64,000 bases of DNA, from positions 868,001 to 932,000 of the forward strand of contig NZ_LIGE01000025.1 in the NCBI RefSeq assembly GCF_001297015.1. The letters are read 5' to 3'. Positions 18,139 through 27,357 of the stretch are shown here, piece after piece. Numbering within the stretch: position 1 is the first letter of the stretch; every line of letters begins with the position of its first letter. The notes under the pieces are model-generated. The model ran no database searches. It worked only from the letters and a program-made list of their open reading frames with translations, and was not told where the DNA came from. This DNA is from Pseudomonas sp. RIT-PI-r. GTDB taxonomy: Bacteria > Pseudomonadota > Gammaproteobacteria > Pseudomonadales > Pseudomonadaceae. Both the position numbers and the translations under genes were made by a program.

Positions 18139-20565
18139 ATGTTGCGCTGCCCCCTCGCCCGCCCCCGTTTCGCCTTGGCCTTGGCATTTGCCGTGCCAGG
18201 GTTGAGTGCGTCGATTGCGCAAGCAGAGGCGCAGAAGCAGCATTATTCGGTCGCTGCCGGCTCACTGGCTTCAGCGCTTAACCGCTTCGCGCAACAGAGC
18301 GGCGTGTTCATCGCCGGCCACAACGACTTGGCCGCCGACAAGCGCAGCCCCGGTCTTCACGGCGAATACTCCGCGCAACAAGCCCTGAAAATTCTTCTCA
18401 AGGGCAGCGGCCTGCAAGCCCAGCCACAAAGTGGCGGCGGTTATGTCTTGCGCAGCGCAGCCACTGCAGAACCGCTGCAACTGGACGCCACCACCATCAA
18501 CGGCAAAACCCTCGGTGCCATCAGCGAAGACACACACGCCTACACCACCGGCCAGACCTCTTCCGCCACCGGCCTGGCGCTGTCCCTGCGCGAAACCCCG
18601 CAATCGATCAGCGTGATCACTCGCCAGCAACTCGACGATCAAGGCGCCACCGGCATCGCCGACGTGCTGCGCCGCGCGCCGGGCATCAGCGTGCAGAACT
18701 ACGACAGCGAGCGTTGGGAGTTTTCCAGCCGTGGTGCGCCGATCACCAATTTCCAGTACGACGGGGTCAATACCGACTACGACGGCGTCTACGATTACGG
18801 CACCACCAGCACCGACATGGCGACCTTCGACCGGGTCGAAATCATCAAGGGAGCCACTGGCTTGATGACCGGTTCAGGCGATCCCTCCGCCACGGTCAAT
18901 CTGATCCGCAAACGCCCGACGCAAGCTTTCAAGGCATCACTGAGCGGCAGCGTCGGCTCATGGGACAACTACCGCAGCGAGACCGACGTCTCCGGCCCGT
19001 TAACCACGAGCGGCAACCTGCGTGCGCGCTTCGTTGGCGTCCATCAGGAACGCAGCGCCCACGCCGATCATTACCAGAACAGCAAGGACATCGCCTACGC
19101 CATCGTCGAAGCCGATCTGACCCCGGACACCCTGCTGACCGTAGGTTTCGATCAGCAGAACACCCGCTCACGCGGCGCCAGCTGGACCGGTTTCCCGATG
19201 TTCTACAGCGACGGTACGCGGACTCGTTTCCCGCGCTCGTTCAACCCGGCGACCGACTGGAGCCGCAGGGATTTCAGCAATCAGACGCTGTTCGCCGCCC
19301 TCACCCGGCAACTGCAAAGCGACTGGACGCTGAAGCTCAGCTACGACCGCAAACACCGCGAGCACGACACCCTGCTCGGCTCCGCCAGTGGCGGCAATCC
19401 GGATCCGCTGACGGGCGACGGCATGTTCCTGTACATGGGCAAATTCAAGGGTGACGAAGTGCAGGACAATATCGATCTCAACCTCGGCGGGCCGTTCAGC
19501 CTGTTCGGGCGCGAGCATCAGATGATCGTCGGGTTCATGTCGATGAACACCCGTCAGGACAACCCCGTGTACGGCTCGGTTTATCCGGCGCTGAACGCCA
19601 GCATTTTCGACTGGCACGGCGAGTTCGCCAAACCCGACATCCCGCAGATCGGCACCGACGCCATCAGCCAACGCCAGACCGGCGCGTACGTATCGACGCG
19701 CTTGAAGGCCAGCGACGATCTGGCGCTGATCCTCGGCGCACGTGTCAGTGATTTCAGCGCCAGCGACCACCTCGACTATCACGACCCGAACACCGCCAAT
19801 GTCCGCGAGGGCTATAGCCAGACCGGCGTGGTCACACCCTACGCCGGCGCGGTCTACGACCTCGACGACACGGACTCGCTGTACACCAGCTACACGCGAA
19901 TCTATCAACCGCAACTGAGCAAGGACGCCGCGCGCCAGTTGCTCGACCCGGTGCAAGGCGACAGCTATGAAGCGGGGATAAAAGCCGAATACTTCGAGGG
20001 CCGGCTCAACGCCAGTCTTGCCGTGTTCCGCATCGAGCAGGACAACGTCGCCGAGCAGGTCAGCGGCTTCGACACGCAGGCCGTGTACCGCGCCGTAGAG
20101 GGTGCGACGACCAAAGGTTTCGAATTCGAAGTGGCCGGCGAAATCGCTGAGGGCTGGAACCTCTCCGCCGGTTACGCCTACAACCACACCCGCGATGCCA
20201 AGGGCAATCCGGTTTATGCATCGATCCTGCAAACCACCGCGCCGGAGCAGTTGGTACGGCTGTTCAGCAGCTATCGCTTGCCCGGTGTCTGGCAGAATCT
20301 GACCCTGGGTGGCGGCATCAGTTGGCAGAGCGAATTTTTCGGCAACGTCTTTCAGCCCGATGCCGGCCAGAACGTACGCATCACTCAGGACAGCTATTAC
20401 CTGGTCGATGCCATGGCACGCTACCGCTTCAGCGACCACCTGAGCACTACGCTCAACGTCAAAAACCTCTTCGACAAGACCTACTACACCGGACTCGGCA
20501 ATTTCGGCACCGGGTTCTATGGCGAACCGCGCAGCCTGCAACTGACGGCGCGCTGGGATTTCTGA
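18139..20565 (+). CDS. TonB-dependent siderophore receptor with STN signalling domain
   Basis: An 808-residue outer-membrane receptor. The signal peptide ends near 'SASIAQA'. Residues about 35-110 form the secretin/TonB short N-terminal (STN) domain ('YSVAAGSLASALNRFAQQSGVFIAG', 'ALKILLKGSGLQAQPQSGGGYVL'). The plug follows ('LRETPQSISVITRQQLDDQGATGIADVLRRAPGISVQNYD', 'FDRVEIIKGATGLMTGSGDPSATVNLIRKRP'), then a beta-barrel ending 'LQLTARWDF' with the terminal aromatic. By family it imports a ferric siderophore, often a pyoverdine or ferrioxamine type; the ligand cannot be read. STN plus the upstream sigma/anti-sigma pair mark it as a cell-surface-signalling transducer. Confidence 0.95.
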   Translation: MLRCPLARPRFALALAFAVPGLSASIAQAEAQKQHYSVAAGSLASALNRFAQQSGVFIAGHNDLAADKRSPGLHGEYSAQQALKILLKGSGLQAQPQSGGGYVLRSAATAEPLQLDATTINGKTLGAISEDTHAYTTGQTSSATGLALSLRETPQSISVITRQQLDDQGATGIADVLRRAPGISVQNYDSERWEFSSRGAPITNFQYDGVNTDYDGVYDYGTTSTDMATFDRVEIIKGATGLMTGSGDPSATVNLIRKRPTQAFKASLSGSVGSWDNYRSETDVSGPLTTSGNLRARFVGVHQERSAHADHYQNSKDIAYAIVEADLTPDTLLTVGFDQQNTRSRGASWTGFPMFYSDGTRTRFPRSFNPATDWSRRDFSNQTLFAALTRQLQSDWTLKLSYDRKHREHDTLLGSASGGNPDPLTGDGMFLYMGKFKGDEVQDNIDLNLGGPFSLFGREHQMIVGFMSMNTRQDNPVYGSVYPALNASIFDWHGEFAKPDIPQIGTDAISQRQTGAYVSTRLKASDDLALILGARVSDFSASDHLDYHDPNTANVREGYSQTGVVTPYAGAVYDLDDTDSLYTSYTRIYQPQLSKDAARQLLDPVQGDSYEAGIKAEYFEGRLNASLAVFRIEQDNVAEQVSGFDTQAVYRAVEGATTKGFEFEVAGEIAEGWNLSAGYAYNHTRDAKGNPVYASILQTTAPEQLVRLFSSYRLPGVWQNLTLGGGISWQSEFFGNVFQPDAGQNVRITQDSYYLVDAMARYRFSDHLSTTLNVKNLFDKTYYTGLGNFGTGFYGEPRSLQLTARWDF

Positions 20566-20660
20566 TAAGCCGGCAACTTGTCGATCTACGGCGCAGCCAG
20601 TCGACCAAGGACTGTCTACGCTGATAGTCCAGCGTGTCTGACCTGCCGAGGATAACTGCC

Positions 20661-21164
20661 ATGCAACGCTTTCAAAAACTCACGCCCTGCCTGTGGTTCG
20701 ATGATCAGGCCGAAGCGGCGGCGAAGTTCTACTGCTCGATCTTCGATCACGCGAAAATCACCGGTCTGACCCACTACAGCAAGGTCGGTCAGGAATTTCA
20801 CGGCAAGCCGGAAGGTGCGGTGATGACCGTCAGTTTCGAGCTGGATGGCCAGACGTTTACCGGCCTCAACGGTGGGCCGATGTTCAAGTTCAGCGAAGCT
20901 ATTTCGTTTCAGGTCAATTGCCAGAACCAGGAAGAAGTCGACCATTTCTGGGGCAACCTGTCCGAGGGTGGCCCGGTCGAAGCCCAGCAATGCGGCTGGC
21001 TCAAAGACAAATTCGGCGTGTCGTGGCAGATCGTACCGGTGGCGTTCATGCACATGATGCTGGACGCCGACACCAGCAAGTCGCAGCGGGCGATGCAGGC
21101 CATGTTCAAGATGAAAAAACTCGACATCGCCGAACTGGAACGAGCCTTTGCCGGCCAGAGCTAA
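20661..21164 (+). CDS. VOC-family protein (PhnB/3-demethylubiquinone methyltransferase-like domain)
   Basis: A 167-residue cytosolic protein of the glyoxalase-fold group: 'KLTPCLWFDDQAEAAAKFYCSIF' at the start and 'DHFWGNLSEGGPVEAQQCGWLKDKFGVSWQIVP' at the C-terminal half, the pattern annotated as 3-demethylubiquinone-9 3-methyltransferase domain. Despite that label these proteins are not proven methyltransferases; most are uncharacterised. ATG 20661 follows 'GAGGATAAC'. It lies between the receptor gene and an AraC regulator, all on the plus strand. Confidence 0.88.
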   Translation: MQRFQKLTPCLWFDDQAEAAAKFYCSIFDHAKITGLTHYSKVGQEFHGKPEGAVMTVSFELDGQTFTGLNGGPMFKFSEAISFQVNCQNQEEVDHFWGNLSEGGPVEAQQCGWLKDKFGVSWQIVPVAFMHMMLDADTSKSQRAMQAMFKMKKLDIAELERAFAGQS

Positions 21165-21199
21165 TACACTCGGACGCTGGCCTGCCGGGAGTAATCACA

Positions 21200-22033
21200 A
21201 TGAAACACGCTGCCGCCAAAAACCCTGAAAAAGCCCCGCGCTTCTGGCGCGACGACGCCCTGCCCTTCATCGAAGCGCGGGCCATCGCCGATGGCCGCGA
21301 AGTCTGTTACGCCCGCCATTCCCACGCGCACTTCTCGATTGGTGCGATTACTGCCGGGCGCAGTACTTACGTGCACGAGCATGCGCAATTCGAGGTGGCG
21401 GCAGGGACGGTGGTGTTGATGAACCCCGGCGATGTGCACGCCTGCAATCCGATTGATGATCAGCCGTGGTCGTACGTGATGTTGTATGTCGAGACGCCGT
21501 GGCTGACGGATTTGCAGCATCAGTCGGGCTTTGCCAAGGATCTGGAATTTCGACCGTTCTCTGCCACGCACCTGCAGGATGCAGCGCTGTTTCACGACTT
21601 GATCGCGCTTTACCAAGTGCTGATCGACGAGCAACAGGATGTACTACGCAAGCAGAGCGCAGCGGTGGAGTTTTTCAGCGATCTGCAACTGCACCTGAAC
21701 CCTGCCGGGCAAGCGTTGCGCGAACCTAATTTCAAACTTGAGCGCGCCGCAGATTTCATCCGCGAACATTGCACCGACCTGCTCAGCCTCGATGACATCT
21801 GCGTCGCAGCGCAGCTGTCACCGTCGTACCTGATCCGCGCGTTCAAGCAGCATTACGGCATGACCCCGCATGCGTTTCTGGTCAATCAGCGCATCCAGTT
21901 CGCCCGCGAGCGTTTGCGCAGCGGTCAGTTGATTGCCGACGTCGCTCTGGCGGCCGGGTTTGCCGATCAGGCGCACTTTCAGCGGGCCTTCAAACAGCAT
22001 CTGGCCGCAACACCTGGGCAATATCGCGGCTGA
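21200..22033 (+). CDS. AraC-family transcriptional regulator
   Basis: A 277-residue regulator. The N-terminal cupin-like AraC ligand-binding domain is seen in 'ARHSHAHFSIGAITAGRSTYVHEHAQFEVAAGTVVLMNPGDVHACNP', and the two C-terminal helix-turn-helix motifs in 'LSLDDICVAAQLSPSYLIRAFKQHYGMTPHAFLVNQRIQFARERLRSGQLIADVALAAGFADQAHFQRAFKQHLAATPGQYR'. This arrangement is common for regulators of amino acid exporters; a LysE-type gene is convergent just downstream. ATG 21200 follows GGGAG. Confidence 0.93.
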   Translation: MKHAAAKNPEKAPRFWRDDALPFIEARAIADGREVCYARHSHAHFSIGAITAGRSTYVHEHAQFEVAAGTVVLMNPGDVHACNPIDDQPWSYVMLYVETPWLTDLQHQSGFAKDLEFRPFSATHLQDAALFHDLIALYQVLIDEQQDVLRKQSAAVEFFSDLQLHLNPAGQALREPNFKLERAADFIREHCTDLLSLDDICVAAQLSPSYLIRAFKQHYGMTPHAFLVNQRIQFARERLRSGQLIADVALAAGFADQAHFQRAFKQHLAATPGQYRG

Positions 22034-22061
22034 CCGATCCGCCACAAAGGTTGTGGCAGGG

Positions 22062-22649
22062 TCAGGTGAACAGCAGGTAGATCGCACTGACAGCCAGCAA
22101 CAGCGCCATGCTCCGATTGAACCAGCGCATCCCCGCCGCGTTGCTCAGATACCCACGCAAAAACGTCCCGGCATACACCCAACAGCCGACCGACACATAG
22201 CAAATCACCAGATACACCGCTGCAAACTGCCAGACCAGCTGCGCCTCGCCATCCGCCACGAACGCGCCCATCCCCGCCACGCAGGCCAGCCACGCTTTCG
22301 GATTGAGCCACTGCATCACCGCGCCGTACAGCATCGACGGCGCCCGCGCGGCATCCTTGGCGTTCAATTGCCCGTCGTCAGTGGCCAGTTTCCAGGCCAT
22401 GAACAGCAGAAACGCCACCCCGGCCAGTTGCACCACGCGGGTCATGAACGGCCACAGTTGCAGAACCTCGTGCAGGCCCAGGCCCATCAACACCAGCAAC
22501 AACACAAACCCCAATGTTGCCCCGGCAACATGCCGCTGGCTGGCGCGGAAGCCGAACTGCGCCCCCGAACTCAACGCCACGATATTCACCGGCCCCGGCG
22601 TGATCGACGCCGCCAACGCAAACGCCGCCATCGAAACAATCAGACTCAT
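22062..22649 (-). CDS. LysE-family amino acid exporter
   Basis: A 195-residue inner-membrane protein with about six hydrophobic helices. The family motif is at the N-terminus ('ASITPGPVNIVALSSGAQFGFRAS', with the conserved GPxN). LysE/RhtB transporters export amino acids or homoserine lactones. It is convergent with the AraC regulator, whose gene ends 28 bp away, a pairing often seen for exporter and regulator. A second LysE-type gene lies at 26145-26765. Confidence 0.9.
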   Translation of the reverse strand: MSLIVSMAAFALAASITPGPVNIVALSSGAQFGFRASQRHVAGATLGFVLLLVLMGLGLHEVLQLWPFMTRVVQLAGVAFLLFMAWKLATDDGQLNAKDAARAPSMLYGAVMQWLNPKAWLACVAGMGAFVADGEAQLVWQFAAVYLVICYVSVGCWVYAGTFLRGYLSNAAGMRWFNRSMALLLAVSAIYLLFT

Positions 22650-22735
22650 CGCACACCTGCTTCAAATCGAGGAACAAGGTGCTCACGGTATCGAGCGCCC
22701 AATCCCCGGTATTGAAGAAAATGCCCCTGTGATCT

Positions 22736-22985
22736 GATCGTTCCCACGCTCTGCGTGGGAATGTAGCCCGGGACGCTCCGCGTCCCTTCCAGAGCCGAAC
22801 GCAGAGCGTCCGTTGAGGCATTCCCACGCGGAGCGTGGGAACGATCAAAAGAAAATGCCCCTTTGATCCTGATCGTTCCCACGCTCTGCGTGGGAATGTA
22901 GCCCGGAACGCTCCGCGTCCCTTCCAGAGCCGAACGCAGAGCGTACGTTGAGGCATTCCCACGCGGAGCGGGGGAACGATCAGAT
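22736..22985. repeat. Two tandem copies of a 115-bp palindromic repeat element
   Basis: 22736-22850 and 22871-22985 are near-identical copies at a period of 135 bp. Each begins GATCGTTCCCACGCTCTGCG and ends with the near-complement CGGAGCGTGGGAACGATC, so each could fold on itself. A partial third copy is at 44251-44305. The intergenic region (22650-23020) holds no gene. Confidence 0.9.
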
Positions 22986-23020
22986 CAACAGATCGCATCC
23001 TGCGGCAGGTCCTGCAGGGG

Positions 23021-25258
23021 TCAGTCGAGGCGTGGCACGGTGAAGCGGAATTCGCTGCCCTGCCCCGGCTCACTCTCGGCGACGATCCGGCCGCCGTGGG
23101 CTTCGACGATGCCTTGGGTGATGTACAAACCTAAGCCGGTGCCGTTGGGATTGCCTTCCTTTACCGTCCAGTAACGGTCGAACACGTGCGGCAGGTGCTC
23201 TTTGGGGATGCCTTCGCCGCTGTCACGCACGGTGAAAACGATTTCATCGCCGACTGATTTGGCATGCACGCCAACGGTGCCCAGGCGCGGAGTGAACTTG
23301 ATCGCGTTGCCGACCAGATTCGACAGCACTTGAAACAGCCGCTCCGGATCGGCGTGAATGCGCAAATCGGGATCAGCGGCAAAGGAAATGCTGATGTCCT
23401 TGTCCAGCGCCAGCGGTGCGAGCAGCGCCTGCGCTTCCTCGAACATCTGCCCGACGTCGAGTTTCTGCGGGGTGATGGAGTAGCGCCCGGCGTCAATCTT
23501 CGAGGTGTCGAGCAAGTCTTCGAGCAGCGTGTTCATGCGCCCGGCCGCCTGCTGCATGGTGTCGATCGCGGTGGAGATGCGCCGCGAGGTGTGCGGCCCA
23601 TCGGAGCTGAACGCCTTCTGCAGCATGCCGCAGAGCATCGAGATCACGGTCATCGGGTTGCGCAGGTCGTGGGAGACCACCGCCACCAGTTCATCGCGGG
23701 CTCGCACGGCTTCCTGTTCGCGGCACACCTGGCGCGCCAGATCGTTTTCCAGCGCCGAACGACGCAGGTCGTTGGCGGCGAACAGATCGCCATGGCTCCA
23801 CTTGGTGGAGATGCCGGCCATCTCGACTTTCCAGATTTCAAACGAGGTGCGCGGGCGCAGGCGCAAGCCGGCGTCGGAGTTTTCCAGGTCCAGTGGCTTG
23901 CGCGGATCACCGCTCCAGTTGATGTTCTCTTTGACCTCGGGGCGGAACCACAGCACGCCGTTGTCGACCGGTTTGGGCAGGCTCATGGCAAGCACGCCAC
24001 TGGCCACTTGCTGATACTCGGCGGCCGGTGGATACACGCTGGCCAGATTATGACTGGCGAACACCGGCTCGCCGCTGTCCTGCAGCCACTTGTGCAGGGC
24101 GCGGATCTGCGCAGGCTCCGGGCAGTTGCCGTAACGGTGCAATTGGTTGTCTTCAATGATCGCGATACCACCGGCGTTGTTCAGCGCCATAAGCACTTGC
24201 GGCTGGTTGGCCAGGCCATCGAAAACGTTTTGCGGCGAATCGATCATCGCTTGATTGAGCAGAGCCAGCGCCTCGACTTTTTCTTCACGCTGACGGCTGA
24301 TTTCCAGCGCTTCCATCGCGCTGATCTGCAGCGACAGTACCTGGCCGATGGTCTGGCACGCCGCGCGCAATTCATGCGGCACGTGCAGCGGCTGACGGTT
24401 GCCGCAACTGATCAGGCCCCAGAGCTTGTCGCCCTTGAGCAGCGAGATACTCATCGACGACAGCACGCCCATGTTCTTCATGTACTGACAGTGGATCGGC
24501 GACACGCTGCGCAGGGTGGCAAAACTCAAATCCAGCGGTGTGTCGGTGTCCGGGCGCAGCTTCGGCAGCAACGGCACTGGCTGGTAATCGGCATTGGGGA
24601 TGATCCGCAGCCAATTGGTCCGATACAACTCGCGGGCCTGCTCGGGAATGTCCGAGGCTGGAAAGAACAGACCGTTGAACACTTCCATCGACGGGTCGGA
24701 CGCTTCGGCGATCACCTGGCCGTGTCCCTCCTCTTCGAAGCGATAGATCAGCACCCGGTCGTAACCGGTCATGGCCTGGATTTCCTTGACGCTGATGTCG
24801 TACAGCGCCTGCAACGAGGTGGCCGCGTGCAGACGCTGGAGCATGCGCCCCAGATGGGTCTGGTTGCCGGCGACATTGCGTGGCTGGAAGTTTTCGACGT
24901 GGATTTCCAGCTCCAGAATCAGCACGCCCTGATGCCGGTGCAGCAAGCCATCGAACGCCGTGCCATTGAGGCGAAAGTGCAGCGGCGGCGTGTCGGACAA
25001 TGCCGGTTGCAGCAAGGCCTCGCGCACTTGCGCGGCCTCGGCGTCGCCGATCAGTTGCGCCAGTGGCTGGCCGATCAGTCCGAGCGGCTCCCGGTCCAGC
25101 AGGGCTGCAACGTTGGCGCTGACCTGAACGATCTCCAGCGCAGGTTCGTTCAGGGTCAGCAGCAAACCGTGGGGCTGGATCGCGCCGGGGAAGCGAATCG
25201 GCTCGTCGGCACAATTGGCCAGCAGTTCTTCAAAGGCTTCTTTGTCTTGCGGGGTCAT
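23021..25258 (-). CDS. bphP: Bacteriophytochrome sensor histidine kinase BphP
   Basis: A 745-residue red/far-red light sensor. The N-terminal PAS domain has the biliverdin-attaching Cys16 ('NCADEPIRFPGAIQPHG'). The GAF domain shows the 'PASDIPEQAREL' motif and 'HCQYMKNMGV'. The PHY domain tongue is 'WFRPEVKENINWSGDPRKP'. The kinase part has the HisKA box 'VVSHDLRNPM' (His530) and HATPase motifs 'NAIKFTP', 'DSGEGIP' and 'GTGLGLYITQG'. The gene overlaps bphO, which makes its chromophore, by 4 bp. No response regulator gene is adjacent, so its target is unknown. Confidence 0.97.
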   Translation of the reverse strand: MTPQDKEAFEELLANCADEPIRFPGAIQPHGLLLTLNEPALEIVQVSANVAALLDREPLGLIGQPLAQLIGDAEAAQVREALLQPALSDTPPLHFRLNGTAFDGLLHRHQGVLILELEIHVENFQPRNVAGNQTHLGRMLQRLHAATSLQALYDISVKEIQAMTGYDRVLIYRFEEEGHGQVIAEASDPSMEVFNGLFFPASDIPEQARELYRTNWLRIIPNADYQPVPLLPKLRPDTDTPLDLSFATLRSVSPIHCQYMKNMGVLSSMSISLLKGDKLWGLISCGNRQPLHVPHELRAACQTIGQVLSLQISAMEALEISRQREEKVEALALLNQAMIDSPQNVFDGLANQPQVLMALNNAGGIAIIEDNQLHRYGNCPEPAQIRALHKWLQDSGEPVFASHNLASVYPPAAEYQQVASGVLAMSLPKPVDNGVLWFRPEVKENINWSGDPRKPLDLENSDAGLRLRPRTSFEIWKVEMAGISTKWSHGDLFAANDLRRSALENDLARQVCREQEAVRARDELVAVVSHDLRNPMTVISMLCGMLQKAFSSDGPHTSRRISTAIDTMQQAAGRMNTLLEDLLDTSKIDAGRYSITPQKLDVGQMFEEAQALLAPLALDKDISISFAADPDLRIHADPERLFQVLSNLVGNAIKFTPRLGTVGVHAKSVGDEIVFTVRDSGEGIPKEHLPHVFDRYWTVKEGNPNGTGLGLYITQGIVEAHGGRIVAESEPGQGSEFRFTVPRLD

Positions 25259-25869
25259 GCCAGTACCTCCCGGCTTTCGAGCCAGCGCTCGAAACAGCTG
25301 AATGTGGTGTGTGCGGCCGCAACCACGGCCTTGCGCTCGTCCGCATCCATCGGGCGACGGCTCAGGTATTCAATGAAATCGCGCCAGCAGCGGCCAGTGG
25401 CGGCGCCATAGATATCGAGAAACGCCGCGCCATTGTCGGCTTCCAGGCCGAGTCGGCTGGCGATTTCCCGGCGCAGGATCTGCCCGCCCAGCGTCGCACC
25501 TTCGAGCACATACAGTATGCCGAGGCAGCAAGCCGCGGAATTGATCAGGGGCAAGTCTTCACACTGTGGCAGACGTGCCAGCGCCTCGCTGCTCAAGCCC
25601 AGGGCATGCAGGTCGGCGCGCAAGGTTGGCGCCTTGAGTCGTGGCGTCAGATCAAAATCAGTGGGAATCGCGCCACTGCTCAGCAGCGCGTCTTCCAGCG
25701 GTAGATAGAAGCCGTAATAAGCCTGCATCAACTGCACAAATGCTGGGGTATCGAGAGTATCGGAGAAAAATGGAAGGCGTTTTTCCAGTGCGATGTGCAG
25801 TTCGGCAGTGCCGGCCCGCAGATCTTGCAGCACCGGTGGCACATAAACTTCACGGGCCTTTGCTTGCAT
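25255..25869 (-). CDS. bphO: Heme oxygenase BphO (biliverdin synthesis)
   Basis: A 204-residue cytosolic heme oxygenase-like protein: the proximal histidine region 'AELHIALEKRLPFF' at residues 20-35 and the distal helix 'GILYVLEGATLGGQILRREIA'. It would open heme to biliverdin, the chromophore of the bacteriophytochrome whose start codon overlaps its stop (ATGA). The pair is a classic bphO-bphP operon. The upstream 275 bp (25870-26144) hold no recognised gene or site. Confidence 0.95.
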   Translation of the reverse strand: MQAKAREVYVPPVLQDLRAGTAELHIALEKRLPFFSDTLDTPAFVQLMQAYYGFYLPLEDALLSSGAIPTDFDLTPRLKAPTLRADLHALGLSSEALARLPQCEDLPLINSAACCLGILYVLEGATLGGQILRREIASRLGLEADNGAAFLDIYGAATGRCWRDFIEYLSRRPMDADERKAVVAAAHTTFSCFERWLESREVLA

Positions 25870-26144
25870 GTAGATCGCTCTTGGTGGGGCCGCCTGGGGC
25901 CGTGCGGGATGTTTGAAACAGGGAGCAAATGTTACACGGCAATCGGTATTTCTGACCGGCTGGATAACTTTTTCTGACGAAACCCTCGCCCTCTGACTGT
26001 TTCAGAGTTGCGCCGTCAGCAAAAAGTTCGACGGCGTTGTCCTGCACGGCCGGGCGCTGTACCGCGACAGCGGGGCCTGACTGTATGGGTCTGGCGGCGC
26101 GTGGGCTGTGATAAAAATGGCCTTATCGTTTCTGGAGTGCCGTC

Positions 26145-26765
26145 ATGGATCTCGCCACCCTCAGCCTGTTTCTCCCGGCCTGCTTCGCTCTGAACATGGC
26201 CCCCGGCCCGAATAACCTGCTGTCGGTGAGCAACGCTACCCGCTACGGTTTTCGCCGCGCCTGCACGGCGGGCATCGGGCGTATTCTGGCGTTTGCCGGG
26301 ATGATCGCGCTGGCCGGCGCCGGTCTGTCGGTGGTGTTGCAGACGTCGGAATGGCTGTTCCATGCGATCAAGATCATTGGCGCGGCGTACTTGCTGTATC
26401 TGGCCTGGCAACTATGGCGGGCCGATCCGCAGGCCGAGCAGCACGTGACGGGGGCGACCGTTGGCTTCTTCGCCTTGGCGCGTCAGGAGTTTCTGGTGGC
26501 GGCCGGCAACCCGAAAGCGATTTTGCTGTTCACCGCATTTCTGCCGCAGTTCGTCGATCCGGCCCGACCGGTGCCGGCACAATTCGCCGTACTGGGTGTG
26601 CTGTTCCTGCTGCTGGAATGGATTGCCATCAGCGCTTATGCCTGGATGGGCCTGCACATGCGCCGCTGGTTCGCCGAGCCACGCGGCAAACGGATATTCA
26701 ATCGTTGCTGCGCGGGGCTGCTGTCGGCGGCGGCTTCGGTATTGTTGATGGCCAAACGCGCTTAA
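26145..26765 (+). CDS. LysE-family translocator
   Basis: A 206-residue inner-membrane exporter with about six helices and the motif 'FALNMAPGPNNLLSVSNATRYGFRRA' (GPNN) near the N-terminus, 'GAAYLLYLAWQLWR' in the middle and 'AAGNPKAILLFTAFLPQFV' after it. By family it exports amino acids or related metabolites. It is convergent with the VOC-family gene, and the two stop codons overlap by 4 bp. Confidence 0.92.
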   Translation: MDLATLSLFLPACFALNMAPGPNNLLSVSNATRYGFRRACTAGIGRILAFAGMIALAGAGLSVVLQTSEWLFHAIKIIGAAYLLYLAWQLWRADPQAEQHVTGATVGFFALARQEFLVAAGNPKAILLFTAFLPQFVDPARPVPAQFAVLGVLFLLLEWIAISAYAWMGLHMRRWFAEPRGKRIFNRCCAGLLSAAASVLLMAKRA

Positions 26766-27175
26766 GCCTCGGGCGGCCCTTTGAGTTCGACCTGATTGCC
26801 ATCCGGGTCCAAGCAATACAGCGACAAACCTTTACCCTCGGCGCCGAAGCGTGACTCGGCTTTGGCAACGCTCAGACCAAAGGACTGCAAATGTGCGCTC
26901 AGCTGCGCTTCATCGAAAGGCTCGATGCGCAGGCAGAAGTGATCGACGTTGCGCCGCTCGGCACCGGCCGCCCCGCCGCCCTTGCGGCCGAGTTCGCCTT
27001 GCAGGTCGACGAGATCGATCATCGAGCTGCCCGCGCGCAGATGGATCAGCCCCAGCGGTTCGTTGCGCTTGACCACCTCGGCACCGAACACCTGACCGTA
27101 AAACTCGATGCTGCGCTGCAGGTCTTGCACACGCAGAACAATGTGATCAATACGCTGAATGGAAAACGGATGCAT
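26762..27175 (-). CDS. VOC-family (glyoxalase-fold) protein
   Basis: A 137-residue protein with both halves of a glyoxalase/dioxygenase fold: 'IQRIDHIVLRVQDLQRSIEFYGQVFG' and 'NVDHFCLRIEPFDEAQLSAHL', ending 'YCLDPDGNQVELKG'. The metal-ligand positions His (IDHIVL), His (VDHFCL) and Glu (QVEL) are present, so it can bind a divalent metal. The reaction is not assignable. ATG 27175 ('MHPFSIQ') is preferred to an ATG five codons upstream. Convergent with the LysE gene, overlapping by 4 bp. Confidence 0.9.
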   Translation of the reverse strand: MHPFSIQRIDHIVLRVQDLQRSIEFYGQVFGAEVVKRNEPLGLIHLRAGSSMIDLVDLQGELGRKGGGAAGAERRNVDHFCLRIEPFDEAQLSAHLQSFGLSVAKAESRFGAEGKGLSLYCLDPDGNQVELKGPPEA

Positions 27176-27195
27176 AAACCAACACCTCACAAACC

Positions 27196-27280
27196 TGTAG
27201 GAGCCGCCGCAGGCTGCGATCTTTTGACTTTGATTTATACAAACAAGATCAAAAGATCGCAGCCTTCGGCAGCTCCTACA
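27196..27280. repeat. Inverted REP pair, GTAGGAGC..GCTGCGATC type
   Basis: GTAGGAGCCGCCGCAGGCTGC and its near-complement, with AAAAGATCGC arms, between divergent genes. It lies in the shared promoter region before ada. Confidence 0.85.
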
Positions 27281-27357
27281 CGGTAGTTCAGGGGTAATGG
27301 AAATTCACTGTCGATTTTTCGGTGGAGCCATCGACAATCTGCTTTTACAGTCATGCC

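Noticed and set aside
22378..23073. 231-residue minus-strand frame across the palindromic repeats
   Set aside because: It is made of repeat sequence and an out-of-frame part of the LysE gene; the repeated protein segment mirrors the 135-bp DNA period.
23264..25411. 715-residue plus-strand frame
   Set aside because: It is antisense to bphP, whose domains and motifs are complete; composition is that of a shadow frame.
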